Below, one piece after another: positions 8,274 through 16,771 of a stretch of DNA of 23,173 bases. A program made the translations under genes and the position numbers. Location of the stretch: assembly GCA_003427395.1 (NCBI GenBank), contig BFEA01000314.1, forward strand, positions 958,597 through 981,769, given 5' to 3'. Numbering within the stretch: position 1 is the stretch's first letter; each line of letters opens with the position of its first letter. Origin of the DNA: Chara braunii (taxonomy: Eukaryota; Streptophyta; Charophyceae; Charales; Characeae). The notes beneath the pieces are model-generated. The model searched no databases. It was not told the origin of the DNA and was given only the letters and a program-made list of their open reading frames with translations.

Positions 8274-8519
8274 AGCCGAGAATTTCAGCACACCTCCATT
8301 CTCTGCATTACCCTATCTATCCCTTTACTCTAATCTGCCCCCGCTGGGATTTGATGCCCAGCCCCAGAAAAGAGTATTCCTCACAATCTGCCCATACCCC
8401 TCCAGGATTCCACCTCCCTCCTAATGAAACCCCTGCGGGGCAGAGCTCTCCCCTACCCCCTCACCAAATTGTCATTCCTCTTGGATTTTGTTGGAGGCGA
8501 AGGATAGCGCCCTGAAGAT

Positions 8520-8934
8520 AATGATAACGGGAATGATGGTGATGATAGGAAAAGCGACACGAAGCCTTGAAGAGCAAACTCTACTGATAACAAAAAGTTG
8601 TCGATAAAGATAATGGTGATGATGATGATGATAAAGATGATGATGATGATGATGAAGATTAACCAATGATGATACTCATGATAATGATTATGATGATATC
8701 AATAATGCTGCTGCTGCTACTGCTGCTGCTGCTGCTGCTGGTGATGATGATGATGATAATAATGATGATGATGATGATGGTGATGATGATGGTGATGAAT
8801 ATGATGATGACGCACCAATGAAGATGCTCATATTGATGATGATGACGATGATGATATGTCAGTTATGCTGACGATGAGGATGAAGATAATGATGATAATG
8901 ATGCTGATGATGATGATACTAATGATGATGATAC

Positions 8935-8965
<31 letters not shown>

Positions 8966-9190
8966 GCTGATGATGAAGATGATGATGACTCACCAGTAAA
9001 GATGCACATAATGATGATGGTGATGTCAGAAATGCTGCTACTGCTGCTGATAATGCTGATACTGATGCTGCTGCTCCTCTCTGTCCTTCTGTTGCCCAGC
9101 ACTCCCGCTGCCACGTTCTTTCCACCTCGATGCTGAACATGAAGATGATGGTGATGATGATGATGTTGATGATGGCGACGATGATGACTA
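8520..9190. repeat. Long GAT/ATG microsatellite with embedded CTG runs
   Basis: About 670 bp of GAT/GATGAT with interruptions, (CTG)n near 8707-8740 and 9030-9072, and a unique island at about 9073-9135. Reading frames on the minus strand give poly-Ser, poly-His or Ile/Ser tracts; these are products of the repeat, not proteins. Confidence 0.9.
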
Positions 9191-9590
9191 ATCTCGTATA
9201 TAGGCCATGCGTGTCATCCGGTATAAATCTCCCAACGCTTGTCGCCCCTCCTTAGCGCTTGTCCAACGCTAGAAATCGGATCCCGCCCATGAGCGGAAAT
9301 GCTTTCGCCCCTACGAACCTGTCGTAGCGGTGCTTGGCATCCGACAACTAATCAGGATGTCAATTCTCACTCCTCCACCCTCCTTCCTTCCCCTCGCCAC
9401 GTGGAGACCGTGGAGAGAGGACGCTGTCACGTGGAGGGCAGGAGTACACCCACCGGAAGCATCACCAGCTAAAACACGAATGTTCGCGCTTCTCTCTCAC
9501 GCCTAATGGCGTGCACGCTTCTACACTGATGCCCTGGCTGCGTGTGCTAACCACTCATGGCGCTCTTCATCCCCCCGTCGTCCTCATCGC
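9191..9590. other. Anonymous sequence, no gene seen
   Basis: No domain or RNA gene. Contains a GTGGAGACCGTGGAGAGAGG-type purine stretch near 9402. Boundary between the microsatellite block and the GC-rich patch. Confidence 0.4.
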
Positions 9591-9597
9591 CCAACAC

Positions 9598-9830
9598 GNT
9601 CGAATTTCATGGCGCGCCCTAGAACTTCGATATCTCATGATCCACTGGACCGTTTGGTCTGAAATTTGGACCACCTCAGCTCCTCAGCGTAGACCACCGG
9701 TGGTCCAATTTTCAGCTCAGGGCGCGCGCCCAATTGCACGCAATCGTCGAGCGCGCGCGCGCTATTTTCCTTGCTGCGTGCAGTTATCTGGCGCGCGCGA
9801 CTCCACTCCGCGGCGGTGACCTTGATTGAC
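9598..9830. repeat. GC-rich patch with inverted repeat and (GC)n
   Basis: TGAAATTTGGACCACC (9659-9674) is inverted at 9699-9714 (15/16), around CCACCGGTGG. Alternating GCGCGC tracts sit near 9720, 9750 and 9790. CpG is not depleted here, unlike most of the window. One ambiguous base at 9599. Confidence 0.55.
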
Positions 9831-9869
9831 GATTGATGTTATCTGCCACTGCAGCGAAGCCAGTTTTGC

Positions 9870-10339
9870 CGGTTTAGATCTCGTGGCCTTGAACGACCGG
9901 ATGGGTCGAACTGCATCCCTTCCAACGTTCATATGGGTTATCCATCGCTCTCGCACAATTTCTTTCACATTTACTCTTGGTCTCAGGAGGCGATAGGGAG
10001 ATTTCACTGACAAGGTGAAAAAAGTCCTGTTTACCCCCGTTTTTCTTGCTGGCTTCCATTGCCATTCCTCCGGATCGAAGGGGAGGTTGGCAAGCGGGGT
10101 TCCAGGGAAGAAAGTGAACCAGTCCTCCTGCGAATGGAGTACCCGGATGCGGTGCAAATCTGTCTTTTTCCACCATTTCAGCACATCAGGGTGGTACCTC
10201 TTTAGTCTATTGTCATGTTCCCGATGAAAAAGATTAACCAATGCTTTCTGGGTGTGTACCACAACCACTACCGAAAATATTAATTCCTCCAGGTTCTTCC
10301 CCACATGATGGCAATATTTTAGAAGGGGTTTCAACTTTT
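9870..10339 (-). pseudogene. LINE ORF2 fragment upstream of the zinc knuckle
   Basis: An open frame on the minus strand (9762-10400) begins by chance inside U6 (its first 20 codons). From 10339 it reads LINE sequence: KNLEEL, KRYHPDVLKWW, then FDPEEWQWKP (about 10068-10040) and LSVKSPYRLL (10013-9984). The D-x-W-x-W ... FSVKSAYRLL-like order is what plant L1 ORF2 proteins show just before the zf-RVT domain. The matching knuckle lies at 6900-7200 on the same strand, after the foreign block. The frame's last 30-40 codons run into that block. Family assignment rests on this motif, so it is probable rather than certain. Confidence 0.6.
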
Positions 10340-10398
10340 GGGCCATGCTAATCTTCATTCTCTGTATCGTTCCAATTTTAGCGGATGTCCCAAAGGAC
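10340..10398 (-). pseudogene. U6: 5' half of the split U6 retropseudogene (E5)
   Basis: On the minus strand: GTCCTTTGGGACATCC, GCTAAAATTGGAACGATAC, AGAGAATGAAGATTAGC (four extra bases in the ACAGAGA region), ATGGCCC, then an abrupt change to LINE sequence. Directly upstream is AAGTTTGACAATAAT, the same 15 bases that follow the poly(A) of the 3' half at 5467-5533. The join of both halves restores the order of a single U6 copy. Confidence 0.85.
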
Positions 10399-11011
10399 AA
10401 TTATTGTCAAACTTCTAAAGAAGCTTCACGGCTGTTAGATTTTTTAGCCAAATGTGAACAGCGAATCAACAGCTGCATAACCTAGTACATTCCATATTTG
10501 CCCAGCAGATGTCCCTTCTTTCCAGCTAGCCCAACATGTTTGCCCTCCCCATATGGATTGAGGTGTGACTCTGAGAGGCAGGCCCCACTGGTGCTATGTT
10601 CATGCTTGGAAATGATGCACCTGGTCTTAGTAACGGGCAGGTTCGTGCTTTCCTAGCATGAACATAGGAGTAAGTAGCAGTGCCTGGCTGCGAGTTGCTA
10701 AGCAAATGTGCTGTGCACCTCCTCTACTGAACCGCACATGCAAGGAGGGCACTGCATTTCACAAACTGTCTACCCCAGGGCTGCGGACTTTTTCTTATCT
10801 CTTCTTCTTTGTTGTCATCTTTTTCTTTTTTTAATGTTGCCCGGAGGACCACGGATCAGATATTGGCTTTGTTGAAGTTTGTTTCACTGTTACTGCTTTC
10901 CTTCATTTCTTTGCTTATCCGCTCGTCTCTCTTGTGCGCCTTTTTTTTTTCCTAAAAATGTTTGTTTTATGTTTGCTGACCTGGTTCAGTCAGTATTTTT
11001 TTGTACCAGAC
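10399..11011. other. Anonymous sequence with one stem-loop
   Basis: No gene seen. The stem-loop is listed separately. A pyrimidine-rich tract at about 10785-10835 and 10935-10960 has no clear role. Confidence 0.45.
10594..10667. repeat. 19-bp stem-loop
   Basis: CTATGTTCATGCTTGGAAA (10594-10612) pairs with TTTCCTAGCATGAACATAG (10649-10667) with one mismatch, around a 36-base loop. Outer bases pair weakly. It could be a short foldback element or a hairpin precursor. Confidence 0.7.
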
Positions 11012-11122
11012 CTACCGTCTTCACCCGAATAGAACGACCGGTCATTATCGCTGCACCTGGACTGAAAAGTGCCTCGAATACAGCTATAATGACCGGGCGT
11101 TATATTCGGGTGAGGACGGTAG
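11012..11122. mobile_element. Family A foldback element, copy 3 (best preserved)
   Basis: 111 bp with about 37-bp arms: CTACCGTCTTCACCCGAATA at the left and, on the minus strand, CTACCGTCCTCACCCGAATA at the right, continuing to GGTCATTAT on both. The interior contains CTGGACTGAAAAGTGCC and GAATACAGC. Arms differ at few positions, so this copy is youngest. MITE-like, non-autonomous. Confidence 0.85.
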
Positions 11123-11823
11123 GCCTGGCCTCACAGCTGCGGACTAACCTTCATATGGTGTGTTGCCGTGTGCTTCTCTGCTCTCCTCTCTCTTGCCAAC
11201 CACCAAATATCAATCTCCTACTGTGAATATGCTGCTGGCCTTGGTTATATTGCAGCGTAATCAAGAGAAGTCGGCGCTGAATGATGTCACGGAGGTCGGT
11301 ACTCTCAGGCAAGGGTTACTTGTATTTCTCCTCACGCTGTCTGCTTTAATACTCTTACCAGTGCTCCCCCCAATTGCAGAGGATTTAGGAATAGGCCCGA
11401 CGCCACTGGACCCTTTCCTGTAAAACCATTTTTAGAAGGGGAACTACAGACTCTGTTGGTTCAGCTTTCCTTGATTTGCTATTCTCTTCTACGGGCATAA
11501 AGAGTTCTCGCTTTTCTCACAAATTGTGACGTCACAGACCAGAAATGCTACTAATGATACTGGACAGTCTTTAGGAGGTAGAGACAGCGCTCTCCCCTCT
11601 TCTTCCATCCCCTTCCATTCTGTTTGAGGTTTGACAGTGTTGTCGCACTCAGCGACAATGCAGTCCCCAGCTACTGCCGTGCTCGGTAAGGAAGCCAGCC
11701 CCTTTGCAGTTGATGAAGGCGGCATCGGGGCGTGAGTCTTGGGACCTTGTACTCAAGGTATGAGGGACTCTCTGCACATGTTTTCGGCGTTTTCCTTTTT
11801 TGCAAGGGTGGGGTGTGTGGGGG
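11123..11823. other. Anonymous sequence up to the gap, no gene seen
   Basis: A hydrophobic open frame at 11160-11423 has no recognisable domain, no paralog in the window and no start context to support it. Nothing else noted. Confidence 0.45.
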
Positions 11824-12533
11824 NNNNNNNNNNNNNNNNNNNNNNNNNNNNNNNNNNNNNNNNNNNNNNNNNNNNNNNNNNNNNNNNNNNNNNNNNNNNN
11901 NNNNNNNNNNNNNNNNNNNNNNNNNNNNNNNNNNNNNNNNNNNNNNNNNNNNNNNNNNNNNNNNNNNNNNNNNNNNNNNNNNNNNNNNNNNNNNNNNNNN
12001 NNNNNNNNNNNNNNNNNNNNNNNNNNNNNNNNNNNNNNNNNNNNNNNNNNNNNNNNNNNNNNNNNNNNNNNNNNNNNNNNNNNNNNNNNNNNNNNNNNNN
12101 NNNNNNNNNNNNNNNNNNNNNNNNNNNNNNNNNNNNNNNNNNNNNNNNNNNNNNNNNNNNNNNNNNNNNNNNNNNNNNNNNNNNNNNNNNNNNNNNNNNN
12201 NNNNNNNNNNNNNNNNNNNNNNNNNNNNNNNNNNNNNNNNNNNNNNNNNNNNNNNNNNNNNNNNNNNNNNNNNNNNNNNNNNNNNNNNNNNNNNNNNNNN
12301 NNNNNNNNNNNNNNNNNNNNNNNNNNNNNNNNNNNNNNNNNNNNNNNNNNNNNNNNNNNNNNNNNNNNNNNNNNNNNNNNNNNNNNNNNNNNNNNNNNNN
12401 NNNNNNNNNNNNNNNNNNNNNNNNNNNNNNNNNNNNNNNNNNNNNNNNNNNNNNNNNNNNNNNNNNNNNNNNNNNNNNNNNNNNNNNNNNNNNNNNNNNN
12501 NNNNNNNNNNNNNNNNNNNNNNNNNNNNNNNNN
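11824..12533. other. Assembly gap (710 N)
   Basis: Unsequenced. Open frames spanning it are meaningless. The left edge is G-rich (GTGTGTGGGGG), so a homopolymer or G-rich repeat may have stopped assembly. Confidence 1.
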
Positions 12534-12711
12534 CAGGTGAGCACATGATTAGGCAGACTGCGGTAAAACAGTCTGTCGGAAAGACCCACAGGGGTATGGA
12601 CTTAGCAGTTTGCGGCAAATCATTTAGATGAATTGGGCTGGATGGAGGGCAAGTGTCTTCCGTGCAGCAATGTGTTGGCGGCAGTTGCTTAGCTATTGAC
12701 TTGTAGTAACA

Positions 12712-12834
12712 CCTTTAGTCTTTCTTTAGTCTTTCTCTATGGTGCGGCAACTTTATCTATGGTGCGGCAACTTTCTCCATGGTGCGGCAAAAACGCCTTT
12801 AGTCTTTCTTTAGTCTTTCTCTATTGTGTGGCAA
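12712..12834. repeat. 20-bp minisatellite within a larger duplication
   Basis: Units CTTTCTCTATGGTGCGGCAA (12731-12750), then 12751-12770 and 12771-12790 with one or two changes, and a fourth at 12815-12834. The preceding CCTTTAGTCTTTCTTTAGT also occurs twice (12712 and 12796), so a whole block was duplicated after the 20-bp expansion or the reverse. Confidence 0.85.
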
Positions 12835-13234
12835 GACATGTGGAGGGTATTCATTCGCAATCAAGGCATCATCAAGTCGAGGAGTCTTCTTGAACTGCGC
12901 AGTCCAATTAGTACGCTAAAGCTGTAGCCTTTAGCTATGAAATTGTGAAGCATCGGAAGCTCTCGGCTATATTAAGAAAGAAGGCAGCTGATCGACTCTT
13001 TGCGGGCACAGCAGTTTTGCAATCCACTGCTTTTGTTGGTGTGTCAAGCATCCCGCTACAAATACTGGCTGCATACATACTTTAGCTATATATTATTATA
13101 CTTAACGCTTCATGTAGAGAAAACTATAGCACATCATCTGAGGCCTTACTTTCATGCGGAGGACGCATGCAAACAAAAGAATGAGAGTGATGAAAAGGAC
13201 TCCAGCATCGCTCTTAGCTATGTCAACTGCAGAG
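12835..13234. other. Anonymous sequence, no gene seen
   Basis: AT-rich stretch around 13075-13130; no domain, RNA gene or repeat recognised. Confidence 0.45.
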
Positions 13235-13347
13235 CTACCGTCTTGACCCGAGTAGAACACCCGGTCATTATTTTGCCATATCTGGACTGAAAGTTGGACC
13301 AAATACAGCTACAATGACGGGGCGTTCTGTTTGGGTGAAGATGGGAT
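13235..13347. mobile_element. Family A foldback element, copy 4
   Basis: Left end CTACCGTCTTGACCCGAGTA, interior CTGGACTGAAAGTTGG and AAATACAGCTACAATGAC, right arm GGGCGTTCTGTTTGGGTGAAG with a decayed outer end. Same orientation of interior as copy 3. Confidence 0.8.
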
Positions 13348-13529
13348 GGGAGGGTGTGCGAGAAGAGAGAGGGATGAGGAACACCTGATTTCAACTGTGG
13401 TCATGTACAGATTATAATCTGGTCTGGCAATCATCAGTTAGCGACGTGATCCTCCCTGCCAAAAGGTTTGCTTGGCTGTTACGTTTACTGCCATGGTCAG
13501 CAGCACCCTGGAAAGTAGAGAGAGAAAGT

Positions 13530-13562
<33 letters not shown>
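13530..13562. repeat. G33 homopolymer
   Basis: Thirty-three consecutive G, flanked on both sides by GAGAAAGTG(GG). Could form G-quadruplexes; its true length is doubtful in any assembly. Confidence 0.9.
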
Positions 13563-13563
<1 letters not shown>

Positions 13564-13959
13564 GAAAGTGGGAGGGACATAGCTGGCGGCTTTTCTCTCC
13601 TGCGCTAGCTTCAGTTCAGAGCTGTACTGAAGCGTAAATACTAAATAGTATCAAGTACCGCTGTATACAAAAGCTAAGCCTCCTCGTCCATCCAACCTGT
13701 GGTGTGGATGAGAGCGAGTATTTTGTTCAGTCCGATCGAAAAATGAGTTACGTCGGGTGATGACGATGAACAAGCTGTGAGTAATTTGAGATAAATTTGA
13801 TCTCTGGGCTGCAGTACTTGACGCTGGTCCAGCGGCCTGTTAACTGGAGCTGCTGTGCTTCTCTAAACTTGCAGGGTTGTACGAGTTTTATAACTTCTCT
13901 TAGCTGAGTTCCTCCTTCTCCTCTCTTCACAGTAGAAAACCTCTGTTTTTCTCTTTTTT
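13563..13959. other. Anonymous sequence, no gene seen
   Basis: No domain, RNA gene or repeat recognised; ends in a T-rich run (13949-13963) that may be the tail of the family C copy. Confidence 0.45.
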
Positions 13960-14102
13960 TTTGCAAGCAACACCTTGTCAGGGGTGGTCTCCCTGGGAAG
14001 ATATCAGTACCACCAGGTGACCAGGTACTACCCTGATGCACGTGGCTCCGGTCTTATTGGTGGGGGGGAGGAACACCTGCTGGAAATCGAGTCCACTGTC
14101 CC
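13960..14102 (-). repeat. Family C module, decayed copy C3
   Basis: Plus-strand reading CTCCGGTCTTATTGGTGGGG, ACACCTGCTGGAAATCGAGTCC and ACTGTCCC match the 5' half of C1 in order. The rest (ATATCAGTACCACCAGGTGACC) aligns loosely, and the T-rich run at 13949-13963 would be the tail. Confidence 0.5.
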
Positions 14103-14530
14103 ATGCGTAGAAGACTAGAGTCCTTGAAGGCAGCTAGCATTGTGAATCTTGTGATTTCACTTGATTGAAAGCAAACAGCTTTCTCAAGCGCTGCGTTTCA
14201 CAAAAAGAAAGTTCTTAACTTCTTGTATTTCATTAGACTTTTAAGTTTAGTCATAAACACTCAGAATCTTGTTCCATTTTATTGCTCACCAAGTTGACAC
14301 CAACTATAGCTTGTTCTCCTGTGCGTCTCGTTAAATCGTTCAAATTTGAAGGTGTTTTTCAAATGCTCTTTTTGAGTTCCCGTTTTCTGTTCCATCCTCT
14401 TCTTCATATAATTTTAACATGTTGTGACAAGTCAATCATGTTAATGGATGACATGGACTCTTTTTGACACAGGTCTGGTGGTTATAAGATTGTCAATTCT
14501 GAAAGAACAGCGAAAAAGTAAATTTAAGGA
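14103..14530. other. Anonymous AT-rich sequence, no gene seen
   Basis: Short open frames only. No domain or RNA gene recognised. Confidence 0.45.
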
Positions 14531-14690
14531 TTTTTTTTTTTTTTTTTTTTTTAAAAGAAAAGCTGTTCATTACTTATATGAAATAGAAGGTGCCGGCCAC
14601 CCCACATTAAGGCCGGATCTGGGAGCATTACCCAGTGTTATGCTTTTGACAGGACCCAAATGGGACCCGGAAAGGAAGGCCTGAACCGAC
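14531..14690 (-). mobile_element. 3' end of an unknown minus-strand retroposon (poly(A))
   Basis: T22 at 14531-14552 on the plus strand reads as a poly(A) tail. Upstream on the minus strand is GGTCCCATTTGGGTCCTG and further unmatched sequence. The 5' limit is arbitrary. No target duplication identified. Confidence 0.35.
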
Positions 14691-14919
14691 AATTTGAGAG
14701 TGTGATTTGGAAGGAAGAGCGGGAGCGTGGAGGAGAGAGGTGGCAGTCAAGAGATGGGTGCTGCATTTTCAATACAGCTCGTCAGCAGGTGCGGTGAAAC
14801 TGATGACAAAAGGTAACTGACTGACTGATAGTGACTATAAATTTCTAGTGTCATTGGAGAGGAGAAAATATAGAAACAGGGACCATGCTAGAACACAGTG
14901 GAAGAGAATGATGGAAAAA

Positions 14920-15032
14920 CTACCGTCGTCACCTGAATATAATGTTCAGTCATCATAGCTATATATATATGGGGTAACTTTCAGTCTGGATACAGCAATG
15001 ATGACATGGTGTTCTATTTGGGTGAAGTCTGC
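14920..15032. mobile_element. Family A foldback element, copy 5 (interior flipped)
   Basis: CTACCGTCGTCACCTGAATATAA at the left, GTTCTATTTGGGTGAAG at the right. The interior motif appears as ACTTTCAGTCTGG, the reverse complement of copies 3 and 4, so this copy lies in the other orientation. Confidence 0.75.
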
Positions 15033-15114
15033 GAAGACGTTAGGATGGGGATATGTTGGCGAGGTGCAATGACAGAGCACAGAAGTTGGGTTGTCTCTTG
15101 TGCTCACAACTCCG

Positions 15115-15212
15115 CTACCGTCCTCCCCTTTGAATAGAGCGTTCGGTCCATATAGCCTTCTTTGGCCAGCTTCTTTCGGTCCAGGTGCAGTGAACGTAAT
15201 GGTACGTTCTAA
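15115..15212. mobile_element. Family A foldback element, copy 6 (interior flipped)
   Basis: Left end CTACCGTCCTCCCCTTTGAATAG, interior CTTTCGGTCCAGGTGCAGTG, which is the reverse complement of the TGCACCTGGACTGAAAAG of copy 3. The right arm is decayed. It lies 83 bp after copy 5. Confidence 0.7.
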
Positions 15213-15553
15213 ACGTCTATTCCAGCAAAGATGCTGGCTTTTTCTGGCATGGCCATTTGCCGAGCAAGGGTGTTTCCAGATTGCTTGAGGATTTGCCATA
15301 AATTGCATTGAAGCAAACGTTCAACCTTGGGTCACTACCAAAGAACGACTTTCTCTTTGGGAATTGTTCGAATCGTTGGCGATTGACCACGTCGCATTTT
15401 TAAAAGGCTGGGAGCACGTGCTATCTGGCTGGGCGTTGCAAGAGGGCAGGATAGGATCGGAGCGTCGGGTCGCCACCGGAATGCTTGATGATTGTGCACA
15501 AGCGTGCGCCTGTCTCGCTTGCTTTCATGCTAGGATGGCCTGATAGTGCTGGC
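15213..15553. other. Anonymous sequence, no gene seen
   Basis: No domain, RNA gene or repeat recognised. Confidence 0.45.
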
Positions 15554-15730
15554 CTTAAACCGCCAGTGCACGGCCCCAGCCTTGCAGGAAGTTGTTGTTG
15601 CCACAAGCAAAACTCGGAGGGGCCGTGCAGCATGGTGGGCCGTTGAAAAAAATTATCTGCGGCCTCCGAAGTGGTATGGGTTCCACGCTGACACCTGCGG
15701 GCCTATGTCTGGTGTAGTGGTGCTTTAAAC
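15554..15730 (+). mobile_element. Family B 177-bp element, copy 3
   Basis: Starts CTTAAACCGCCAGTGCACGG and ends GGTGTAGTGGTGCTTTAAAC; termini are inverted repeats at about 14 of 18 positions. The interior keeps GCCTTGCAGGAAGTTGTTG, AAAACTCGGAGGGGCC and GCGGCCTCCGAAGTGGTATG. Exactly 177 bp, like the other two. Confidence 0.75.
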
Positions 15731-16379
15731 CGCCACTGGCCCTGACATCCACCCAGGCTTGTGGAATATGCATGCTGGCCACGCGAAGGGTCAGCCCACC
15801 AGCTTCAGAGGGGCGGAGAGGAGTGGGCTGGTGGCAGAATCCAGAAATTTGAGAGTACCAACTTTGGTGATTTTCATGCGCATACTACTCTATGAAAAAA
15901 ATCTGGCGAAAAGTTCAGGATCATAGATTGGGTGCTGATCTGTTCAAGGACCACTACCTTTCTGAGCTGTCGGCCGCGGGCCGGTACCCGCAAGTCTCGG
16001 AGGCGGGAAACGAATGGTAGGCCGCTGAAGAAATTAATCAGCGGCCGCCTGCTTTCGGCCCGACCCCTGAAGAATGCGGTGCAGGCTATATTCCCACTTC
16101 TCCCAACAGTGGGAAAGGTAGTGGCGGTATCAGGAAAAAAAATGCAAAACAAGGAAGTAGAAATCCTGGAGCACTTGTTAAAAAGAAAAGAAAAAAAAAT
16201 CTGGGACAGCGAAAACATTTCTTGTGGGAAAAGAATGCCTATTTTCACCGAGGTGTGATCCGGGTAGCGGGGTAGGTCCAGCATTTTAGATTCGCTGCTT
16301 TAAGGTCAGAAAAAACAATAGGTGCCCGGCCAGTGGTGGTCTTAAAGCCGGTTATAACTCCAATGGGCCATCATGTGTG
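15731..16379. other. Anonymous sequence, no gene seen
   Basis: A 108-codon open frame at 15932-16258 has no recognisable domain. GGCCGCTGAAGAAATTAATC / AGCGGCCGCC near 16020-16050 forms a short inverted repeat. Nothing else supported. Confidence 0.45.
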
Positions 16380-16593
16380 CTACTGTCTTCCCCTGAACAT
16401 AGAGCATATGCGCTGTAAGCCTGTAAGCGAATACAATGTATGGGTTGTGAATGCAACACAGATGCGTTCTTTTCAAATAACCGCTAGTGCCTTGTTTCTG
16501 AATAGAATGCGAATGCGTTCCATTCGGATTTTTCAAATTTTTGAAAACTCGAATACAAGGCATTTTTGCGTTATGTTCGGGGGAACACAATGG
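16380..16593. mobile_element. Family A-like foldback, long variant, copy 7
   Basis: Left end CTACTGTCTTCCCCTGAACATAG; the right end, on the minus strand, reads CATTGTGTTCCCCCGAACATAACG. Inner arms GTGCCTTGT.../...AATACAAGGCA pair as a second foldback. 214 bp, about twice the family length, perhaps nested or tandem copies. Confidence 0.45.
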
Positions 16594-16771
16594 TGTGGTG
16601 GTGGGTTATTTGTTACAGTTGGTGAAACAGTGAAGTACATTTGAACCGAGTACACCTGAGCCTCCTTTGTATGAGGCAGATTCCCCCTGCGCGCCAAGCT
16701 TTGCCGAAATGCCAGCGTGCCGTTTTTGTTTTCATTTGGACTGGCGCCGCCAGCCATTTTGGTCCAGTTGC

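Larger units (their letters stand above)
5534..10339 (-). mobile_element. 5'-truncated L1-like LINE inserted in a U6 copy, with nested insertions
   Basis: Minus-strand insertion of 4806 bp flanked by the 9-bp duplication GCATGGCCC (10 bp if an ambiguous A is counted), which is U6 nt 49-57. It ends in A18 (plus 5534-5551), the 3' signature of target-primed reverse transcription. In element order: an ORF2 fragment (10339 to about 9870) with a W-x-W...SVKSPYRLL region; a foreign block about 7260-9870 (duplications, GAT repeats, GC-rich DNA); the zf-RVT knuckle (7200-6900); a terminal-inverted-repeat element (6474-5823); about 150 bp of unassigned tail; and family C module C1. Endonuclease and reverse transcriptase cores are absent, as in a 5'-truncated insertion. 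Boundaries of the inner insertions are approximate. Confidence 0.7.

Noticed and set aside
7465-8424. Paired open frames sharing GYRATPQLRPASFWH as a duplicated gene or exon, with CAG-ending polypyrimidine tracts like 3' splice sites
   Set aside because: The frame is not kept at the ends, no domain is recognisable, and the units behave as DNA repeats with microsatellite tails. Splice-site resemblance is weak evidence alone.
8863-9140. Poly-Ser / His-rich proteins on the minus strand
   Set aside because: They are translations of the GAT microsatellite in different frames, with no flanking domain.
9762-10400. U6/LINE chimeric transcript (template switching or RNA ligation), suggested by U6 fused in frame to a 212-codon frame
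   Set aside because: The matching U6 3' half at 5467-5533, the shared 15-bp flank and the 9-bp overlap are better explained by insertion of a LINE into an existing U6 copy. The U6 part of the frame is open by chance.
11160-11423. Small membrane protein
   Set aside because: Hydrophobic stretch arises in CT-rich DNA; no conserved features, no support from neighbours.
11671-12631. Long open frames across 11.7-12.6 kb
   Set aside because: Most of their length is the N gap; no coding evidence on either side.
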